IMG/VR virus record: IMGVR_UViG_3300046464_000188
Coordinates: 1-64,000 of that record
Strand: one strand, 5' to 3'
DNA from: a virus
Length of the DNA stretch: 64,000 nucleotides
The notes under the pieces are model-generated. The model did no database searches. It saw nothing but the letters and a program-made list of their open reading frames with translations, and was not told the origin of the DNA. Positions within the stretch are counted from its first letter, which is position 1, and each line of letters begins with the position of its first letter. Position numbers and translations under genes: made by a program. Shown in pieces: positions 26,074 to 34,546 of this stretch.

Positions 26074-27018
26074 ATGGATATAATTATATACCAAAATAAT
26101 ACAGGTTCAGCACCAGCAATTAACTGGTGGTTATCACAAGAATTAAACATAGGTCCAGAACTATATGCATTTAATGATGGGTATTGTAGACCTAGAGGAC
26201 ATCACGTAGGCGGTGTATTAATAGAAGATAGTCAATCGCCTTATCATGAAAAACATAGAAAATCATTAACACTACTAGAAACAACAAATCAACAGCCTAG
26301 CAATGTACCGCAGAGTGTTGTAGTAAATGGAAAACTAGTTAAGCACAATCCAGCCCATGAAGGAACTATTGATGTAACAAAACCTTTTATTAAAGATAAA
26401 AGTAAATTTGATTATTTTGTTTGGAGTAACTATGGCGGCAATTTAGTTAATCCAGAAACTATAATCAAAGCAGACAAAACTTTATTAGTTGATAATAGTG
26501 TTGAAGAACAGATGTTTTTTTATATAAGCCAGTATGCATTCGCTTGGATTGAAACTCCAGATGATATTATTGAACAAACTGAATCATGGATACAAGAACA
26601 TACCAGTGTTGAAAATTGGAAAGAAGTTTGGTATAAAAAATATCATGATGCTATGTTACGTAGATGGAAAGATGGAGATTTAAAATATATGTGGCAATTA
26701 AATTTTGCTCATAACGATTTAAGAACTGCATTAGAAAATGGTAAAGATGATATTGATTTTATTGATGCAGAAGATCATAAAAGACTATTTGAAGTAAAAA
26801 GCCAAGAAGCAGATTTTACAGAAACACTTTTCTCATATACAAATAAAGAAATAGATCATATTGTTGTTGGAGATGACTGGTTTACTAAAACAGAAGACAT
26901 TATGGCATATTTGGGAATAGTTAATTCTTTTAGACTAAAAAAATATTTAATTGATTATATTAAAGTATATAAACAGAAAAAACAGTTATATACAGAAACA
27001 TTTTCACAATATCTATAA
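26074..27018 (+). CDS. Sulfotransferase-like family protein (divergent)
   Basis: 314 aa from ATG 26074; the open frame runs upstream through tRNA-Ala, which cannot be coding. The N-terminus (DIIIYQNNTGSAPAINWWLSQ) and C-terminus (VVGDDWFTKTEDIMAYLGI…LKKYLIDYIKVY) show the same arrangement as the proteins at 28553, 29235 and 61520: a short beta-strand/turn start and a C-terminal helix pair like that of sulfotransferase-type P-loop proteins. No intact PAPS loop is evident. May modify glycans or small molecules; speculative. Confidence 0.6.
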   Translation: MDIIIYQNNTGSAPAINWWLSQELNIGPELYAFNDGYCRPRGHHVGGVLIEDSQSPYHEKHRKSLTLLETTNQQPSNVPQSVVVNGKLVKHNPAHEGTIDVTKPFIKDKSKFDYFVWSNYGGNLVNPETIIKADKTLLVDNSVEEQMFFYISQYAFAWIETPDDIIEQTESWIQEHTSVENWKEVWYKKYHDAMLRRWKDGDLKYMWQLNFAHNDLRTALENGKDDIDFIDAEDHKRLFEVKSQEADFTETLFSYTNKEIDHIVVGDDWFTKTEDIMAYLGIVNSFRLKKYLIDYIKVYKQKKQLYTETFSQYL

Positions 27019-27021
27019 ATA
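27014..27021 (+). promoter_or_regulatory. T4 late promoter box
   Basis: Perfect TATAAATA overlapping the preceding stop, 25 nt before the nuclease ATG at 27046. Confidence 0.7.
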
Positions 27022-27045
27022 CTAATAGAATAGGAAAACATTAAA

Positions 27046-27516
27046 ATGAGAAACGTATATATTATACTAGGATTGGCAACAATACTTACAATAGCTCAAT
27101 TATTATTTGGGCCAGCAGTAGCAAAAGAAGTTGAAATGAAAGTATACAATTACGAAATTACTAGAGTGATTGATGGAGATACAGTAGCATTTGCGGCGCC
27201 ATTTCTTCCGGCACCACTCAAACAAGAATTAAGTATAAGAGTATATGGAGTTGACACGCCAGAAAAAGGTTGGAGAGCTGAATGCGAATCAGAAGCCAAG
27301 TGGGGTGAAGAAGCATCACAGTTTACCAAAGATCAATTAAACAATGCTAAAAAATTACAAGTAGCGATTGCTAAATGGGATAAATTTGGTGGCAGAGTGT
27401 TAGGCGACATTATTATTGATGGTAAAAGTCTTAGACATATGCTTATTGAAAACGGCTTTGCCAGAGAATATTATGGCGACAAAAAAGAGACTTGGTGCAA
27501 ACCAAAACGAAAATAA
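27046..27516 (+). CDS. Membrane-anchored/exported staphylococcal nuclease homolog
   Basis: 156 aa. An N-terminal hydrophobic segment (residues 4-26, ending PAVAKE) acts as signal or anchor. The SNase domain shows VIDGDTVAF (Ca-binding Asp), RVYGVDTPE (catalytic Arg, Asp and Glu of the R35/D40/E43 set) and the second Arg in GGRVLGDI. It would cut DNA or RNA outside the cytoplasm, perhaps entering competitor DNA or host nucleic acid. Late promoter upstream. Confidence 0.88.
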   Translation: MRNVYIILGLATILTIAQLLFGPAVAKEVEMKVYNYEITRVIDGDTVAFAAPFLPAPLKQELSIRVYGVDTPEKGWRAECESEAKWGEEASQFTKDQLNNAKKLQVAIAKWDKFGGRVLGDIIIDGKSLRHMLIENGFAREYYGDKKETWCKPKRK

Positions 27517-27523
27517 TCTAGTC

Positions 27524-27552
27524 TTGACATTTCAGTAAAACAGTAGTATAAT
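27524..27552 (+). promoter_or_regulatory. Consensus sigma70 promoter for tRNA-Asp
   Basis: TTGACA (27524-27529), 17-nt spacer, TATAAT (27547-27552), 13 nt upstream of tRNA-Asp; matches the consensus at every base. Confidence 0.88.
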
Positions 27553-27565
27553 TAAAACTTAAATT

Positions 27566-27642
27566 GGGGGTGTAGCTCAGTTGGTTAGAGCGTCTGCCTG
27601 TCACGCAGAAGGCCGAGGGTTCGAGTCCCTTCACTCTCGCCA
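27566..27642 (+). tRNA. tRNA-Asp (GTC)
   Basis: Acceptor GGGGGTG/CACTCTC with two G-U pairs, anticodon loop CTGTCAC with GTC, T-loop TTCGAGT, encoded CCA. Confidence 0.94.
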
Positions 27643-27660
27643 TTAAGAATTGGAGAAGTA

Positions 27661-28176
27661 ATGTATAAAGTATCAGCATACTTTAGAGATCACAAGGTTG
27701 TTGAAAAGTTTCACGATCTGTATGATGCAATAGATTTTAGAGATAGTGCAGATGCTAACTATCCTAAAAAAGTAAAATTTGAAAAGGTGAAAGATATGAG
27801 AGAATGGGTTTATGATTGTTGGAATAGTGTAATGGATGATAAGAGAAATCCATTAAGTAATATTCCAGATTTTAGTACACGACATATGATTATGCAAGTA
27901 TTGGCATGGATGTGGTGTACAGTATTTGGCATTATTGTAGGTAGTATGTATATGGGTGTGTTCAGCATGGTATTACATACACTATTGTTAGGTGCTATTG
28001 CAGTTACAGTAGCAACATTTGAAACTGCAAAACGTAATCCTACAAAATTAATAAATTTTGCTAGTGGATATACTTCATATGGTCGAGGCAGAACATATAC
28101 TATCTATAGAGATAAACATGGTAATGCACAAAAAGTTCCATTGGATCCAAATGATCCTGGAGGTGAACACGAGTAA
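27661..28176 (+). CDS. Membrane protein of unknown function
   Basis: 171 aa. Cytosolic-type basic N-terminus (1-78), two hydrophobic helices (about 80-100 and 104-124) and a Gly/Arg-rich C-terminal tail (YTSYGRGRTYTIYRD). GGAGAAG ribosome site. Sandwiched between tRNA-Asp and tRNA-Glu. No family recognised. Confidence 0.72.
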   Translation: MYKVSAYFRDHKVVEKFHDLYDAIDFRDSADANYPKKVKFEKVKDMREWVYDCWNSVMDDKRNPLSNIPDFSTRHMIMQVLAWMWCTVFGIIVGSMYMGVFSMVLHTLLLGAIAVTVATFETAKRNPTKLINFASGYTSYGRGRTYTIYRDKHGNAQKVPLDPNDPGGEHE

Positions 28177-28181
28177 TATAA

Positions 28182-28257
28182 GGTCCGTTCGTCTATCGGT
28201 TTAGGACATCGCCCTTTCACGGCGAAAAGAGGGGTTCGATTCCCCTACGGACTACCA
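28182..28257 (+). tRNA. tRNA-Glu (TTC)
   Basis: Acceptor GGTCCGT/ACGGACT with a terminal G-U, anticodon loop CTTTCAC with TTC, T-loop TTCGATT, encoded CCA. Confidence 0.93.
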
Positions 28258-28270
28258 AACTTTAGAATTT

Positions 28271-28278
28271 CATAAATA
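28271..28278 (+). promoter_or_regulatory. T4-like late promoter box
   Basis: CATAAATA located 33 nt before ATG 28311. Confidence 0.5.
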
Positions 28279-28310
28279 ACATATAATTAACTTTGAAAGA
28301 AATTCTAAAT

Positions 28311-28556
28311 ATGAAGATACGTTACTATCATAAAATTGATGGATGGAGATGGGTAGGATTTATTCTTGCTATGTTAAGTGCATTTCTTTTGTCAGGTGGT
28401 AATGCAGAAGTTCAATGGATTGGTTGGGGTATAGCCTGTTTTAGTTGTAGCATATGGGTTTATATGGGATATAAAGATAAAGACATACCTAGAGCTCTAA
28501 TGGAACTTATGTATTTGTGTCTTGCAATCAGAGGAATAATAAACTGGATTCAATGA
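28311..28556 (+). CDS. Three-helix small membrane protein
   Basis: 81 aa from ATG 28311; the frame extends to a TTG at 28293 without a better ribosome site. Three hydrophobic helices (about 14-30, 36-56, 62-80) with QWIGWGIAC and RALMELMYL motifs, resembling a single triple-helix unit of SemiSWEET- or PnuC-like proteins. Substrate or role unknown. It overlaps the next ATG (ATGA). Confidence 0.65.
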   Translation: MKIRYYHKIDGWRWVGFILAMLSAFLLSGGNAEVQWIGWGIACFSCSIWVYMGYKDKDIPRALMELMYLCLAIRGIINWIQ

Positions 28557-29242
28557 AAAATATAGAATGCCATCTGTGTGTACACAGTCAAGGGTATTAT
28601 GGAAATTTATTTACATGGTTCTTTAACCTACATAAAGGAGGCTTACCTGCCCCTTTACGTCCAAGACTTACAGTAAAAAGTAATACTGAAGATCAAGGAG
28701 ACTACAGTAAAGAAAACTTTGATAAAGGTTACTTTCATTTTAGACCAGATGATTATCATAAATGGTTTGTAGAAGATAATACTTGGGAAGAGTTTTTAGA
28801 AAGTATCATTAAAAGACAAAAAGAACACGATTGGTTGCCAGAACTTAATTTTCGTAAGATAGTATTAAAAACACATATTCATGCACCACATAAATTATAT
28901 AAATTAGATTTATATAAAAAAATTAATCCAACAGTTATATATAATTTAACAGTTGATAGAAATAATACAGAATTTTTTGAGAAACTTGTAGCTAGATTAA
29001 AACTATTAAATACACATAATGAAGAGTTTAGTGTTGACTATCTTTTAGAGCAACACGACATTGCAAGTGAAGCTATAAATAATATTAGAAAAGATTATAC
29101 AATATGTGATGTAGATGTTGATGGTCTTTTATTTAAATACGATATAGAACAATATAGAAATGTTTTAAGATACTTAAAATCAGGACCTATAGATAACTGG
29201 AATTACAAATTAAAATATGCAAAGGAATTAATAGGTGAATAA
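28553..29242 (+). CDS. Sulfotransferase-like family protein, paralog A
   Basis: 229 aa starting at the ATGA overlap. The N-terminus IECHLCVHSQGYYGNLFTW aligns by eye with the next gene (VECHLLMHTACMSGNMFLW). The C-terminus LLFKYDIEQYRNVLRYLKS…NW matches the ends of the genes at 29235 and 61520. Architecture (N-terminal strand-loop-helix, C-terminal D/E-Y…NW helix) is like P-loop sulfotransferases, but a normal PAPS motif is not visible. Function unknown. Confidence 0.68.
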   Translation: MKNIECHLCVHSQGYYGNLFTWFFNLHKGGLPAPLRPRLTVKSNTEDQGDYSKENFDKGYFHFRPDDYHKWFVEDNTWEEFLESIIKRQKEHDWLPELNFRKIVLKTHIHAPHKLYKLDLYKKINPTVIYNLTVDRNNTEFFEKLVARLKLLNTHNEEFSVDYLLEQHDIASEAINNIRKDYTICDVDVDGLLFKYDIEQYRNVLRYLKSGPIDNWNYKLKYAKELIGE

Positions 29243-29963
29243 AGTAGAATGTCATTTACTTATGCATACAGCCTGTATGAGTGGTAATATGTTTTTGTGG
29301 TTTATGTCTCAACATGATGGATTTTTAGATTCCCAATGTTGGGGTAGAGATAGAATGATAGATAAATTTTGGGGGCAAAAAACTGATAAGCCTCTACACT
29401 ATTCAATAGAGCAACATAATCTTTGGAAAGTAATAAAAGGAAAATCTAGGCATACATCTCATTTACATTCAAATGATGATACCAGAGATTGGGAACAACA
29501 CGTTATACATTCATATATAACTGCTAGTAAAGAAAAAAGAAGACTTAAAAATGTAACAAATTTTACTAAGATTGCTTGTAAACCAAACTTATTACATAAT
29601 GTAAAAGAAGCTATTAAGGAAGGCGGTTTTGAACAAATATTAGATAAAGTAAGACCAGATTGTTTGTATCTGTTAGATGCTAGAGATCCTCAGCATTTTA
29701 GAAAGATAATTAAAAGAGCAAATAAATTAAGACCGTACGGTGAATTAAAGAATAAATTATTATTAGAAGACAACCTACAAGAGCAACGGGTTCAAACTGA
29801 AATGATTAAAAAATATTGTCCGGTATGTACTGTTGACATAGGAAAATTAATGTTTGATTACGATGATGAAGAATACAGTAAAGTTGCTAAAGCATTAAAT
29901 TCAGCCCCATTAAGAAATTGGAAAGAATTAATTAAGGATAAAATGGACGTATACGATGGCTAA
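29235..29963 (+). CDS. Sulfotransferase-like family protein, paralog B
   Basis: 242 aa; GTG start at 29235 inside the end of paralog A (GGTGAATAA). Shares ECHL..H…GN.F.WF…H.G near the N-terminus and L.FDYDDEEYSKVAKAL…NWKELI near the C-terminus with its neighbour, so a tandem duplication followed by strong divergence is likely. It overlaps the FNR gene by 8 nt. Confidence 0.68.
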   Translation: MNKVECHLLMHTACMSGNMFLWFMSQHDGFLDSQCWGRDRMIDKFWGQKTDKPLHYSIEQHNLWKVIKGKSRHTSHLHSNDDTRDWEQHVIHSYITASKEKRRLKNVTNFTKIACKPNLLHNVKEAIKEGGFEQILDKVRPDCLYLLDARDPQHFRKIIKRANKLRPYGELKNKLLLEDNLQEQRVQTEMIKKYCPVCTVDIGKLMFDYDDEEYSKVAKALNSAPLRNWKELIKDKMDVYDG

Positions 29964-30738
29964 AATAAAAGAAAGAGTATTAGAAGTAAAACATTATACT
30001 GACACATTGTTTTATTTTAAGACTACAAGAGACCCAGGAACTAGATTCATTGATGGTGAGTTTATGATGGTAGGGTTAGATAATTGGTCAGAAAAATTAC
30101 AAAGAAATAAACCCATCATGAGAGCTTATAGTGTAGTAAGCCCTAATCATCAAGAGCATTTAGAGTTTTATAGTATTAAAATTCCAGATGGACCACTAAC
30201 TAGTAAGTTAAAAGATATTAAAATTGGTGACGAAATTGAAGTAAATACAAAAAGTACAGGAACATTAATTAATCAAAATATGTTACCTGGACGTAACTTA
30301 TACTTGATGGCTACAGGTACTGGTATAGCACCATTTATGAGTATTGCTAGAGGATTAGATACTTATAAACATTATGAAAAGGTTATTATAGTATGGGGAG
30401 CAAGAAATTTAAAAGAACTACCTTTTAAAGAATATTTAGAAGGGTTGAACGATGATCCAATATATGGACAGATAACACAAAACAAACTTTGTACATATAT
30501 GACCACTACACGTGAGGAAAGTGAAAACGAAGGACGAGTTACAACCGCACTATACGAAGGTAAGATTCAAAAGAAACTAGGGCTAGAACCGTTAGATGCG
30601 GAAAACGATAGAGTCATGATTTGCGGTTCAATGCCTATGAATTTAGAATTAAAAGAATTCTTAGAAGATCGAGGATTCACAGAAGGCACCATGAAGGAGC
30701 CAGGAAGTTATGTACTAGAAAAGGCGTTTGTAGGGTGA
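29956..30738 (+). CDS. fpr: Ferredoxin/flavodoxin-NADP+ reductase
   Basis: 260 aa, the size of bacterial FPR-type FNR. The FAD-binding motif is RAYSVVSP (about 55-62), the NADP-binding glycine motif GTGIAPFM (about 115-122), VWGARN near 148 and VMICGSMPM near 215. The C-terminus ends VLEKAFVG, the extended AFV-type tail of alphaproteobacterial FPRs rather than the terminal Tyr/Trp of plant types. It would pass electrons between NADPH and ferredoxin/flavodoxin, feeding oxygenases, Nrd or the radical SAM enzymes. Probably a host-derived auxiliary gene. Confidence 0.92.
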   Translation: MAKIKERVLEVKHYTDTLFYFKTTRDPGTRFIDGEFMMVGLDNWSEKLQRNKPIMRAYSVVSPNHQEHLEFYSIKIPDGPLTSKLKDIKIGDEIEVNTKSTGTLINQNMLPGRNLYLMATGTGIAPFMSIARGLDTYKHYEKVIIVWGARNLKELPFKEYLEGLNDDPIYGQITQNKLCTYMTTTREESENEGRVTTALYEGKIQKKLGLEPLDAENDRVMICGSMPMNLELKEFLEDRGFTEGTMKEPGSYVLEKAFVG

Positions 30739-30944
30739 GTGGGCAACGACGTTGGCTTAAAACTTGGGCAAGGACAGTTGGTATGCCAATTGGGCTCAAT
30801 GATGAAGACAAGCCAGAGTTCCTTCCTATTAGACAAACTGATGTAAAGAAAGCATTAATAGCAAGAACGTTTTGGATAGTACTACACATTGTTACTTGTA
30901 TTTTTATTATAGCAGGTAATGGTAAAGTGTTAGGAGTATGGTAA
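30735..30944 (+). CDS. Small basic membrane protein
   Basis: 69 aa from GTG 30735, which overlaps the FNR stop (GTGA). Basic N-terminus (SGQRRWLKTWARTVG), central KPEFLPIRQTDVKKAL, and one transmembrane helix at about residues 47-64. The frame is open far upstream inside fpr, but codons there clearly follow fpr. I believe close relatives exist in marine T4-like phages; role unknown. Confidence 0.72.
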   Translation: MSGQRRWLKTWARTVGMPIGLNDEDKPEFLPIRQTDVKKALIARTFWIVLHIVTCIFIIAGNGKVLGVW

Positions 30945-31663
30945 TGAGAACGCAAGAAGATAAAGAAAAAATATTAGACAGATATAAACCTTCTAAGTAT
31001 CTAGTTGGTGCAGTTACACCGTCAATGATTGAATATTTGTTAGAGTATTTTCGTGGATCTGAAAAAATTATAAAATATAAACAATCAGGATCACAAGGAC
31101 CTGTTGTAATGAATTATAGTCCAGATAGAGACGAGAAACAAGAATGGTTTAATCCAGTTCAAGAGTTAGTATGGGATATTTTAGGATCAAATTGTTATGT
31201 ATGGGGTAGTAATATATTTAGAGTTGAAAAACCTCATATTGCACACAATGACGACTATGAAGAAAAAATTTATCCTATATATAAAACTTTGGTATTACCT
31301 TTAGAAATAAGTAAGCAAACAAATTTTGTAACATTTGATCAAGCATATTTAGATGGTCCTGTTAAATTATTTAGAGGATACGATCCGGTACCTGAAAGCT
31401 ATTACAATAAAAGTTTAACTGATTATTCAAATATCATTAATTATACTGATAAACCTTTTGACAAAGAAATACATCAAAAGTACTTGAGTCATTTACCTTA
31501 TGAGTCATTACATGGTTTAACTGTAGAAAAAGTAATTCCATGGGTACCAGGAAATGCTATTATATTTGATATGGGTAGAATACATTCTGCATCAAACTTT
31601 GTAGCTGAAGGTATAACTCATAAGATAGGTTATAGTATATTTACGGCTAAAGAGTTTAACTAA
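30944..31663 (+). CDS. 2-oxoglutarate/Fe(II) oxygenase-like protein
   Basis: 239 aa from ATG 30944 (TAATG overlap, TAGGAG seven bases upstream); ATG 30938 is too close to that site. AHNDD near residue 105 offers the H-x-D pair, GRIHSASNF near 215 the distal His, and HKIGYSIF the basic residue that would bind 2-oxoglutarate (Lys instead of the usual Arg). Such enzymes hydroxylate proteins, lipids or sugars. Family call is moderate; substrate unknown. Confidence 0.65.
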   Translation: MRTQEDKEKILDRYKPSKYLVGAVTPSMIEYLLEYFRGSEKIIKYKQSGSQGPVVMNYSPDRDEKQEWFNPVQELVWDILGSNCYVWGSNIFRVEKPHIAHNDDYEEKIYPIYKTLVLPLEISKQTNFVTFDQAYLDGPVKLFRGYDPVPESYYNKSLTDYSNIINYTDKPFDKEIHQKYLSHLPYESLHGLTVEKVIPWVPGNAIIFDMGRIHSASNFVAEGITHKIGYSIFTAKEFN

Positions 31664-31674
31664 ATAGTATAGTA

Positions 31675-31735
31675 GGTTATCTTGGCCCGGGATTGAAAAT
31701 CCTATAGGACTAAAGCCATCGGAAAAACCTATTTA
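31675..31735 (+). ncRNA. Candidate structured 5' leader RNA
   Basis: An 84-nt gap precedes the gene at 31748. It can fold with an outer stem TAGGTT/AACCTA, an inner TGGC/GCCA stem, a hairpin GGATT-GAA-AATCC, and unpaired ATCGGAAAA. Nested pairing with purine-rich joining segments is typical of a cis-regulatory element or a small RNA. I could not match it to a known riboswitch class. Confidence 0.4.
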
Positions 31736-31747
31736 GTGGAGAGTAAG

Positions 31748-31999
31748 ATGAGTTTAATAGGACACAACTCAAAGTCAACTAAATTAATAATAGATATTAC
31801 CGATATCTATGATCAACGTGACCGAAAGAAAAAAGAATTAAAGTTTTATACTGTAGAGCTTGAAAAACTAATGGCTAAATTAGGTATGATACAACAAGAC
31901 ATTGGCGTAACTGAAACTATTATCAGACTAATAGAAAACGAACAAATACTTGATTTACAAGAAGCCATTAGAGAAAAAAGAAAATTAACAAAGGAATAG
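31748..31999 (+). CDS. Small coiled-coil protein
   Basis: 83 aa from ATG 31748 behind GGAGAG; the frame also opens at GTG 31736. Residues 25-80 are heptad-rich (ELKFYTVELEKLMAKLG…IRLIENEQILDLQEAIREK). Follows a structured leader. Function unknown. Confidence 0.68.
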   Translation: MSLIGHNSKSTKLIIDITDIYDQRDRKKKELKFYTVELEKLMAKLGMIQQDIGVTETIIRLIENEQILDLQEAIREKRKLTKE

Positions 32000-32000
32000 A

Positions 32001-32753
32001 ATGAACACATTATATCTAGTATGCAGTCATAGCTGTCTTAGTCAAATGGAAGTACCTTATTTGCTAAACAACAGTCCAAATCTACATGGCACAAGTCAAG
32101 CAGGAGAACATTGGGCTTCATATGAACTTGACGGCAAATCTATAGATCACGAACCTGGTATCTTAGGTAAAATAAGAGTACATGATGATTATTGGAATAT
32201 AGAAGGAGGTGACAGTCAATATTACAATTACAACATAAGAAACACCATGGAAATTACAGTACCACAATTAGATGGACTATTAAACTTAATTAATAATAAA
32301 AGTATTGCAGTACTATTACACGCCCAAAATTATAAAGACATTTGGAAGTGGAGTAGAGAACTTCCTGTTATTATGATTAGAACTGCTATAGACGAATGGG
32401 ATGGAAACGTAGTACATTGGGCGGCAAGAGAATATAATACTCTTATGTTAGACTCAAAAAATAATAATAATAGTACAGATAGTCATGCATGGCCTGGAGT
32501 AAAAGAAGTAGTAGATAAGTTTCAATCTAAAAAGGCTTATAACAATCTTATTGACGAGTGTGAAGGAGATATTATTCTTAAACAAAGTCAATGGACAACA
32601 CTAGAAGGTTTAGATACATTATGGAAAACTATAGGTATTGATGCACCAGATCAAAATTGGATAAATCAATATTATGAAGATTTTCAAACTCATCAAGAGA
32701 TTGATGAAACAGTAGCAACAGAGTTAACAAATGAATACAATCTTAGATCATAA
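32001..32753 (+). CDS. Sulfotransferase-like protein, distant member
   Basis: 250 aa. LYLVCSHSCLSQME at the N-terminus, IMIRTAIDEWDG in the middle (placed like the sulfotransferase R/D region) and a C-terminal LDTLWKTIGIDAPDQNW…YYEDF like the end helices of the 28553/29235/61520 group. It overlaps the following gene by 23 nt. Membership in the same family is likely but distant; activity unknown. Confidence 0.58.
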   Translation: MNTLYLVCSHSCLSQMEVPYLLNNSPNLHGTSQAGEHWASYELDGKSIDHEPGILGKIRVHDDYWNIEGGDSQYYNYNIRNTMEITVPQLDGLLNLINNKSIAVLLHAQNYKDIWKWSRELPVIMIRTAIDEWDGNVVHWAAREYNTLMLDSKNNNNSTDSHAWPGVKEVVDKFQSKKAYNNLIDECEGDIILKQSQWTTLEGLDTLWKTIGIDAPDQNWINQYYEDFQTHQEIDETVATELTNEYNLRS

Positions 32754-33114
32754 CAACGTAGTTTTATTTTCTGATTTAATTAAAATATATCTTTTTAAAG
32801 AAGAAAAGAAAGTAAAAGTATCTTTTAAAATTACTGATTACATAGTTACAAATTTTGCAGTAACACAAGATCAATTTGAAGAAATACTTGCTAAATGGAA
32901 AACAGAAGATGGCATACAAGGTATGCAATCAAAAGACTGTGGTAAGATTTGGTGGTATTACAATGACTGTGGTCCTAGACCAGCACGTTTACCAGCAAGT
33001 TATGTAACTGTAAGTTTTAAAAGATATAACTTTAGATTTTCTGTAGCAGAAATGTTAAAATTAAAAATAGAGTATTCTAGGCAGAAAAATAACAAAATGC
33101 ATTGGGACGAATGA
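32731..33114 (+). CDS. Hypothetical protein
   Basis: 127 aa, beta-rich then helical, with a W-W-Y/C-G-P centre (CGKIWWYYNDCGPRPARLP). The ATG lies within the preceding gene. No family recognised. Its end overlaps the next start by 4 nt (ATGA). Confidence 0.65.
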   Translation: MNTILDHNNVVLFSDLIKIYLFKEEKKVKVSFKITDYIVTNFAVTQDQFEEILAKWKTEDGIQGMQSKDCGKIWWYYNDCGPRPARLPASYVTVSFKRYNFRFSVAEMLKLKIEYSRQKNNKMHWDE

Positions 33115-34214
33115 GAGAACATTTAAAAAATTTAAAAGCACACAGTTTAGATATATGTGTAGGTTGGCACCTACATGATGATCTAGATGGCTTTGTGAAA
33201 GGCTTTTCTCAGAATTTAATTGAGTATTATCATAAACAATTAGAAGATTATGGAGTACAACAATTCATTGGAGACTCTGTAGATGACTTGAGAAATATAG
33301 CTGACATAAATGGTTTTAAAAGAGTATTAGTTATAAAGCAAGGACAAGTATTTCCTAACTTTAGCCAGTTTATGACAGAGGTATCAAAAGCAGAAACTGG
33401 TACGGTAATATTTCCTAGTTCATTTGATGGTGTGTTAGACTTTAATAATCCAGATACTAATAATATGTCAAGATTAATTGATATGTTAAATTTACAAGTT
33501 TCATTTGTAGCAAATACAGATAATGCAAATCTTGCTAGACGTTATATGTCAGCAGATAAAGATATTAAGTTTACAAAATTAATTACAAGTGCTGGTGGAT
33601 TAAATCCTATACTGTATCCATTTTCTTTAAACTTTAGAGCAGGTACAAATGTAGATGTTGTAGATATAAGCAACATAGCATTAATAAATGCAAAACGTTG
33701 GGTTACTGAATGGGATGGACATCAACAAGATGTTTTAAGTTTTGTAGACAAATTAATTAAATCTATGTCACCTAGTATACATCAAGAAGCATTTATAACA
33801 CGTGGTGCTAGGATGAAAAATGATATGCAATACTTACTAGATGAACAAGAAGGTTTTGATCTATGGTTTGATTCTGAATTTCCTGGAATAGAATATAATT
33901 ATTACAAACATGATTTCTTTAATACTAAAGATAATGAAAAATTAGTAAGAACAATAGCTGATAACGTAGGTAACGTTTATATACATTTAAGCAATATATT
34001 TGATTATCAAGCTACGGCGTTTTACTACAGTTTAAAAACAAGAGTACAATTATTGAATAATTTTATAAGTTTAATAAAAACAAATAACCTTGGCAAAAAG
34101 GTTATGATAGCATATGTAGATCCACAAGGTCAATACAAGCCAAAACCAATATGGGTAGATGATATTGAACCACAAGATATGCTACCTAAATTTCAAACAT
34201 TTCCTTGGCAATAA
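33111..34214 (+). CDS. Member of a two-gene paralog family, possibly methyltransferase-like
   Basis: 367 aa from ATG 33111 (ATGA overlap). It shares ordered segments with the minus-strand protein at 54836-56212: FKRVLVIKQGQ, TSAGGLNPI, VDVVDISNIALINAKRWV…WDG, VYIHLSNIFDY and a terminal LPKFQTFPW. The GGLNPI plus VDISNIAL pair looks like motif I/II of a Rossmann methyltransferase, with the nucleotide-binding loop followed by an acidic strand end. The N-terminal 110 residues may be a separate domain. Substrate unknown. Confidence 0.65.
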   Translation: MREHLKNLKAHSLDICVGWHLHDDLDGFVKGFSQNLIEYYHKQLEDYGVQQFIGDSVDDLRNIADINGFKRVLVIKQGQVFPNFSQFMTEVSKAETGTVIFPSSFDGVLDFNNPDTNNMSRLIDMLNLQVSFVANTDNANLARRYMSADKDIKFTKLITSAGGLNPILYPFSLNFRAGTNVDVVDISNIALINAKRWVTEWDGHQQDVLSFVDKLIKSMSPSIHQEAFITRGARMKNDMQYLLDEQEGFDLWFDSEFPGIEYNYYKHDFFNTKDNEKLVRTIADNVGNVYIHLSNIFDYQATAFYYSLKTRVQLLNNFISLIKTNNLGKKVMIAYVDPQGQYKPKPIWVDDIEPQDMLPKFQTFPWQ

Positions 34215-34258
34215 TCCAAAAAATCGCATAAAATAAGGGTATTTTTTTCTCTTTTTCT

Positions 34259-34318
34259 GGTTGACTTTTATACCAAGATGTCTTATTATATATGTATAGT
34301 TAGAAAAAAGGAGAATAT
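34259..34318 (+). promoter_or_regulatory. Early promoter and leader, repeat copy A
   Basis: TTGACT (34261-34266), 17-nt spacer, TATTAT (34284-34289), then a leader ending in AAAGGAG before ATG 34319. The whole block is almost identical to 36982-37043. Confidence 0.85.
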
Positions 34319-34546
34319 ATGAAAACAGTAGAACAAATGGAAATGGAAGATTTAAGGGGAGAGTTAAACGAACTTAAATTAGGTTTAGGTGGAATCGGTA
34401 CAAAAGACGTTATGAGAATGCATAATATAGAAGATGAAATTGATTGGAGACAGGAAAGCGGATTTGCTGATTATACTGCTCAAGAAATACAAGATGAATT
34501 AATTGAAAAAGGTGATATTACTGAAACTTATATGGAGGCACAATAA
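34319..34546 (+). CDS. Small acidic early protein
   Basis: 75 aa, acidic and helical, first gene behind the repeated early promoter with a strong AAAGGAG site. No motif. Such small acidic proteins made early often bind host factors; that is inference. Confidence 0.72.
   Translation: MKTVEQMEMEDLRGELNELKLGLGGIGTKDVMRMHNIEDEIDWRQESGFADYTAQEIQDELIEKGDITETYMEAQ

Noticed and set aside
30621-30734. Long upstream extension of the small membrane protein inside fpr
   Set aside because: The fpr frame is clearly coding here (FNR motifs); the overlapping frame is a shadow and GTG 30735 gives normal coupling.
31664-31747. Glutamine (glnA/downstream-peptide) or SAM-type riboswitch
   Set aside because: CGGAA and AATCC-type stems are present, but the conserved core sequences of these classes as I remember them do not line up, so it is left unassigned.
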